Assembly (NCBI GenBank): GCA_000697055.1
Contig: JNDT01002340.1
Location: forward strand, 1-64,000
DNA length: 64,000 nt
Reading direction: 5' to 3'
From: Saksenaea vasiformis B4078
Lineage: Eukaryota; Mucoromycota; Mucoromycetes; Mucorales; Saksenaeaceae
Under the pieces are notes generated by a model. That model was not told where the DNA came from and did no database searches. It saw nothing but the letters and a program-made list of their open reading frames with translations. Shown piece by piece: positions 58,562 through 64,000 of the stretch. A program made the translations under genes and the position numbers. Every line of letters begins with the position of its first letter. The stretch's first letter is position 1.

Positions 58562-59767
58562 TGTCGTGGGGAAAAGGGGTGTCTTCCTCCGAGACGTCGG
58601 CCACAAGACTATATAGTGTAACGTAGATATGGTAACGAGAACGGCTTCTCCATTTCTTTGCTCTATCTAGTCAAAAAAAAAACTGAATGCATGCGTTTGA
58701 TGCAACTCTTTTGAAGCCTTTTTTTTTTTTTTTTGGATGGTTAAGTTGACTGGCGTGGTATTGCTTGCAATTTCTTGCAGCGGCAGTGCTAATCATAAGA
58801 TCAGATCCGGAAACACTATTTTTGAAACAGAAGAACAATGATCTTGCCAACAGGGACTGCATCGTACACGTAGGCTAACCATTTGCATAAACGCCATATC
58901 CCGTTCTTTACTATTATGATTATCTTTCAATTCAGCGGGATCAAAAAATAAAAAACGCTTGGTCTGTGCGTACTGAGTGCCCGGTAGATGGCGTAGTCGA
59001 GCACTTACCGTATGTCTAAGGAGAACTAGATATAAGCATAGAGGTCCGGGAAGCATTTTGTAAATGGGATGCGTAGTTTGCCCGTCTTCCACCGTATGGA
59101 AAAATCAGCGCATTTCAGCATAGTTTGGGCCCAGATAATATCTTTTACGTGAGTGAAAGGAAGTGTTTAAACAAGGAAATTTCGACTTCTCCGGTTTGTA
59201 TGATGGTTAGACGATCTTTTATTATAGGTTAACTGCTGCTATTTGGAAACGGATATCAACCGGTAGCGCGACCGATGATAAAACCGAAGCTGTTACAGTG
59301 ATCGTTTGGCCTGGTAAAAGCTGAGGGATGCTGGAAAATAACTTTAACCCGGACATGCCGATATTCCAAAACAACTACCGTGTGGCTAGCAAAAGGACGT
59401 TTTGTGTAGATGATGCGGGATGCCTGGTATAATTAATTTGGAAGAATAAGAGAAAGGAAAACCTCTCTTTCTGCAAGCGTTATAGAGATAACGATTTATT
59501 CATAATTAACGAGAAGACCATGATCATAGACCTGGAAAATAGCGCTATAAGTTGAATCTTCAGGTTCAGTTTCGATATCTTGACAAAGTGATGGTCTACT
59601 CAGTTGGGCTGGGAATGTTATGATTACCTGTGGAAAGAGTCTCTCCTAAATGCACATTGAAAGGGAACAACTTAATGGTTGCGTCCGTCGGAGTCCATAT
59701 TGTCGTGTCCTGAGCGAGTTGGACTTGGGACTCAAAAGTTTGGCAGCTTTTTTGCACAAATCGCAAG
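58562..59767. other. Spacer between divergent GGT and Arp10 genes
   Basis: A minus-strand open stretch around 59092-58862 (contains RDMAFMQM and FFDPAELKDNHNSKE) has a possible GTAAGT donor near 59003 and an acceptor ending at 58956, but no start or continuation that I can support. Likely promoters for the two flanking genes are here. No tRNA seen. Confidence 0.35.
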
Positions 59768-61506
59768 ATGACAACGACGTCAGTCTCTTCAGAGCCCTTG
59801 ACCTCATCCTTTTTATCAAGCTATACATCAGCGTCGTCCATTCACAACTTTGCACGACGTCATTCGATCTACGGCACCGAAGATCGTGTGGTCCTGGATG
59901 TGGGCTCACTGTACATTAAATGCGGCTTCTCAGGCGAATCTCATCCACGGCACCTGGTGCCAACCTGGTCAAAGTTGGAACATTCAAAATGTGTAGATGG
60001 AGAAGCCTATCATATTGACGGCGAGGTCAGTTCGAGTTGAACTTCCTTTGCAAGGGTTGACAAAAGAGAAAAAAAAAAGGTTGTCGAATTATACGATCTC
60101 GATCTGATGGCGAAAGGCTCTTTGCAATCGCTGGAAGAAAAGCTTAAAAGTCTGCTCCATGATATCTATTTCCGGTAAAGAAGCATCTCTTTGTTTCTTA
60201 AGCTTGCATTGTTAAATCACAAGTCTGACGATAGGCTTCTGTTGACCGATCCGAAGTCGCGTAAAGTAATTTTATGCGAATCACCTTTAGCACCGATTGT
60301 GCTTAAGCAGACGATCGCCAAGATTCTGTTTGACCATTTTCAAGTATGGAGAAGAAAAATTCTATCTGATATGGCAAATTACTCATGATGGGATGGTCTT
60401 TTTTTTTAAAAAAAAAAGGTTCCTTCCATTTCTTTTGTTCCTATTCATCTCATGGCCTTGCTGACGACGGGCTTAACTACTGGATTCGTCGTTGACTGTG
60501 GCCATTTAGAAACAACCGTTCTACCGGCAAGTGTTCTCCATCGAATTATCTGTACAGCTGCTTATTTGGAAAAGAAACCTCTTTATAGATTTATGCGACC
60601 CGACCGCTCATTCCGTACATCACCACCACACCTCTTGCAGGACGAGCAATAACTCGCCGGCTAAAGTCACTATTGCTCGAGCATGGACGTTATATTCCTC
60701 CATCCAACTTACATATATCGCTTGCCCCTCAAAACTCTATACCACCAGAATTACTCACGAGCGAACGATTAGAAGATATGAAAATGCGCTTGCTCTTCTG
60801 CTCACCGCTGCTGATCAACAATGAGGAGCAAGATCGAGTAACGGCGTACAAGAATTTTAGCAGCGCGACAGATATATACTATCCTATTTCACTGCAGGAC
60901 GGTAGCAAGGCAACCTTGTTGATACCCGGATGGATTCGTGAACGTACTGTAGAAGTGCTATTTGAAGGAGATGAAGATGAGCCAGGTCTGGCTCACTGTA
61001 TCTTAAATGGCCTCACAAAGGTACTTTAGCTGATCCAAAGTCTGCAGTTAACGGATACCTTGCCCTATGCACTTAGGTCCCACCTGATTTACGCAAACCA
61101 TTAATTTCGTCGCTACTTGTTGTCGGTGGTACGTCTCTACTTCCAGGTTTCCAACCGAGATTAAAGCAAGAGATGCTACGGCTGATACGAAATCCTGCCC
61201 CTTTTGAAAAGAAGAAGTATGCGTCACTTCTGCAATTGCATAAATCAATCCGATTTCTCGACAGTCCTGAAGAGCAAGGCGCTGGTCGTATATTTATGAA
61301 CAACGTCCGCGGATGGATTGGTGGTAAGCTAAAAGCTGGATTTGATGTTTTCTTTTTATTAAGATTGATATTGGTTAGGATCGCTTATGGGATCCCTCAA
61401 ATTATCTGGTGAAGAGATCTCGAGAGAGAAGTTTTCAGGCACCGTATCGGACTGGTCGATTGGACACTGGGGATCGTCATCATCAGAGTCAGCTCAAACT
61501 TCTTAG
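59768..61506 (+). CDS. Actin-related protein 10 (dynactin pointed-end, Arp10/Arp11-like)
   Basis: Arp10 caps the pointed end of the dynactin mini-filament and supports dynein-driven transport of organelles and nuclei. Exons 59768-60025, 60080-60174, 60235-60343, 60419-60526, 60589-61020, 61077-61323 and 61379-61506 encode 458 residues. Actin-fold pieces visible: VVLDVGSLYIKCGFSGES (phosphate loop 1, with Gly-Ser-Leu in place of Gly-Ser-Gly), ALLTTGLTTGFVVDCGHLET (phosphate loop 2), VLPIYATRPLIPYITTTPLA, AITRRLKSLLLEHGRYIPP, LVVGGTSLLPGFQPRLKQE and GWIGGSLMGSL at the C-terminus. The divergent phosphate loops fit an Arp that does not hydrolyse ATP like actin. The intron at 60527-60588 uses a GC donor (CCG|GCAAGT). 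Confidence 0.9.
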
Positions 61507-61794
61507 AAACCACAATGGCATATAAAAATATATATACCTTTTTTTTTTTTACTTTATATATATATACACACCTGCTTTTTTATTTTATTTTTTATTTTTT
61601 ATTTTTTTTTGCTAAGAAAGTAAGATCGAGCATGAGAAAATCGCTTGGTACCTTAAAACGTCAAATCAGCTTTGTCAGCTTTGCTTAGTTTGTCATCTGA
61701 TTTCGACTTGAAGCGGAGATCAACCCCAGCGTTGACCCCACGCGAAGTTCACAATGTGTGCACAGATAACACTTCACTCTTTTCCTTTCTTCAC

Positions 61795-64000
61795 ATGCCT
61801 CTCCATCAAAAAGCAACCTTAAGAATACAAAGAGATACAGAAGACAACCAGTCGGTCTCGGTCTCCTCGCCATTGTGGGAAGCATTAGCTAGTCAGGACA
61901 CTGGCAGTGGTAAGGGCGATATATTGTTCACCTGCAAAAAAAAAAAAACAATGCAACTTACTTTAAGATCAAGACCATGTCATGGCCGTGTCCGTCGAAA
62001 TCCCGGGGTTGTCTGCAGATATACCTATTAGCCAGTCGCATACAGCACCTACTCTCAAGTCATTCCTTGTTTATGCGAGACCGCGACAAAAGGCAAGAAC
62101 TAAAGCTAACTACTTCTGCTGTTTTATGGCCGCTCGCTTACATTGTATAACTTAAATTAGGAGAATCCAACAAAAAAATTGGTAGTCTATGTGAGTCCGG
62201 GTTTAATTAAGGATATCTATGGCGCGGATGCCCTGGCACGAATGGATGAAGAAGAATATGAAGATGACAACGAAGGACTGGGAGAGGAACACGGACTAGA
62301 GGCGTATGTAAAACGCGTGCAGCTCATAGAACTGGACGAATTGATTGTGGGAGCGTTAAACCCGGCTTCTTATGCATTAGTGAATGAAGGTAAGAAAGAA
62401 AGAAGGAAGGAGAGGAAGATTGGTTCATCTAAATGTTTTGGTGTGCTACTTGCTAGATGAATCCAAACTGGCGCCTTTGTTCACGTCGCATATCGTTCGA
62501 AGCGGTGGTCAGTATCGTTTCGAGCAGCTCGCCTATCGTGTGATGATGACCAGCCCTGTGCAGCAAGGTTACGTCACGGAACGAACGAAGATACTGGCGG
62601 TCGATCTCTCCGCCTCCAACGCGGCTGACAGTACGACGATCGAAGACGAAACAAAGGTCACCATCGCCGATATACCAGACTTTTCAATGTTACATATCCA
62701 AAACACTCCACAGACAGCCGAACCTCAGGAATTTGATGCGCAGGTGTTGACGAAGCCATGGCCTGATTCGAGATTATTTCCAACGCCTCATACGAAAGAT
62801 GACGATGAAAGTCGAGTATTTGTTCATGTGAAGGATTTGGCACGATGTGGCGTCTTCAGCGGTGACTGGGTGCTAGTGGGTGCAGACAATTCAAAGAAAT
62901 CAAGGTTATGTCGCGTGTATGGCATTGTTGATCATCCCGGGGAAGATGCGAACAAGTAAGTTTGAAAGAGCGCAAGAGACATGTTAAAAAAACAATGGGT
63001 TCCATATAGGTCAGTTATCTACATGCCACCTGTGCTCTATTTCAATTTGGAAGCCAATGCTAGTGGAAAGGTTTTCTTGACCCATTTGACTATTCCCCCA
63101 GTATCCGGACCGCCTTTGGCAGGTGCAGTAAGCATGGCGCGTATTGCTTCGCCTTCCTCGATGGACAAGGCATTGCAAACACCTTTTCTGGAGGCTTTGA
63201 AACAATGGTTTGAAGAAAAAGAACGCATCGTATGTGAAGGAGATGTGGTTGCTGTGTGTTTGGATGAGGAAAGCGCGCGTTTGCATCCATTGGAGGATGA
63301 GCCATCAAATACAAGGATCGGCCGTCCCACGACCGTGGCTTACTTCAAGATAACCAGCTTAGAAGACGACGAAGAAGAAGAAGTAGGAGGAGGAGGAGGA
63401 GGAGGAGGGGAGAAAGACAAGGAAGGTCGTTCTGTACATCCTGCATTCTATGGTCATGGACGTAGGATATCACCTAGCCGAACCAAGATGATTCAAACAG
63501 GTGTTGAACATCTACGTGTCCCTGGAGGATCCATTTCACAGTACTATAATTTTGCAAACAAACTACCACTCAAACGCACACGATCGAAAGCGTTTGAAGA
63601 AATCCATGAGCTCGTGTCCTCATCTCTCCACCCCCTCGGTTTGGATGTCGAGCTTTCTTGTAACGCGCTGTTACACGGTCCTCGCGGTGGCGGTAAAGCT
63701 ACGTTAGTTCGTGAAGTAACAGAAGAGCTTGGCGTGCATCTCTTTGAAATAACCGCTTACGACGTGGTATCTGAAACGGATGCAAAGACGGAAGTCCATC
63801 TCCGTGCCAAATTTGAAAAAGCAGCAGTGCTTTCACCCTGTGTTGTCTTATTGCGTGGAATTGAAGGTCTGGCGAAGAAAAGTGCTGTGGTAGAAACAGG
63901 CCAAGGTAAAGAAATAGAGAGTTAGACGGAAAGATTTGGTTCCCTTATTAACGTGTTATCTTTCCAGAACCGTTGCTGGCCACGGTATTGCAGGAGTGTA
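61795..64000 (+). CDS. PEX6: Peroxin-6, AAA ATPase (partial, continues past the right edge)
   Basis: Pex6 pairs with Pex1 in a peroxisomal hexamer that extracts the receptor Pex5 from the membrane for reuse. Exons seen: 61795-61909, 61968-62092, 62161-62389, 62457-62955, 63010-63905 and 63968 to the edge. The encoded part is the double N-domain (KKLVVYVSPGLIKDIYGADA, SVIYMPPVLYFNLEANASG) and the start of the D1 ATPase. D1 has Walker A LLHGPRGGGKATLVR (Ala where Ser/Thr is usual), ITAYDVVSETDAKTEVHLRA and Walker B-like CVVLLRGIEGL without the Asp-Glu pair, the known inactive state of Pex6 D1. The second, active D2 ring lies outside. The start ATG is the first giving a sensible N-terminus but is not certain. 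The intron 62093-62160 has a GC donor (AAG|GCAAGA). Confidence 0.9.
63385..63412 (+). repeat. GGA repeat encoding poly-Gly within PEX6
   Basis: AGTAGGAGGAGGAGGAGGAGG encodes eight glycines after an acidic Asp/Glu stretch in the linker between the N-domains and D1. It is probably a flexible, length-variable linker. Confidence 0.8.

Noticed and set aside
58862..59092. Additional upstream exons of the GGT gene
   Set aside because: The GGT reading frame starts with a good ATG at 58561 at the position expected for the family, and the upstream stretch has no link in phase to it.

Overview
This window is nuclear DNA of a filamentous fungus, most likely an early-diverging one (Mucoromycota, Mucorales-like). 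The evidence is many short spliceosomal introns (about 46-80 nt, GT..AG with a minority GC..AG), T-rich acceptors, simple-sequence tracts between genes, and a fungal gene set: alternative oxidase, Zn2Cys6 and AP-1-type bZIP regulators, a DH-BAR-SH3 RhoGEF, Arp10 and Pex6. The clade is inferred from gene style; no rRNA or tRNA was found to fix it. Exon structures were built by hand from reading frame, splice-site consensus and family motifs, with no transcript evidence.

Layout. Bases 1-9900 are gene-poor and repeat-rich: short tandem repeats, a decayed hAT transposase with end-like sequence, and a 226/239-bp tandem duplication. From 9.9 to 17.1 kb come a small probably mitochondrial protein (minus), a class II eIF4E/4EHP-like cap-binding protein (minus), a decayed unrecognised gene (plus) and a coiled-coil protein (minus). 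From 18.9 to 25.3 kb: a stand-alone FAR1-type zinc-finger protein (minus), alternative oxidase (plus) and a monocarboxylate-type MFS transporter (plus). At 25.4-27.0 kb is a decayed Crypton-like recombinase flanked by two ~83-bp direct repeats. From 27.5 to 34.0 kb: DH-BAR-SH3 RhoGEF (plus), cytochrome P450 (minus) and eIF5A (plus). Bases 34-44.8 kb hold a PH-domain protein (minus), exon-like remnants and much featureless sequence. From 44.8 to 53.2 kb: cyclase-family hydrolase, Zn2Cys6 regulator with polyglutamine, a secreted Asn/Gln-rich protein and a fold-type I aminotransferase (all plus). From 55.3 to 64 kb: AP-1-like bZIP (minus), 13-exon gamma-glutamyltranspeptidase (minus), Arp10 (plus) and Pex6 (plus, running off the right edge).

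Most genes are independent housekeeping or accessory genes. The P450, cyclase, aminotransferase, transporter and regulator are interleaved with housekeeping genes and do not look like a biosynthetic cluster. The most useful observations are four GC-AG introns in four genes, very small exons (possible 5-nt exon in the RhoGEF; 19-31-nt exons in the GGT gene), an AP-1 consensus site upstream of alternative oxidase, and several decayed coding regions, two without a recognisable family. I did not find a convincing new multi-gene system.
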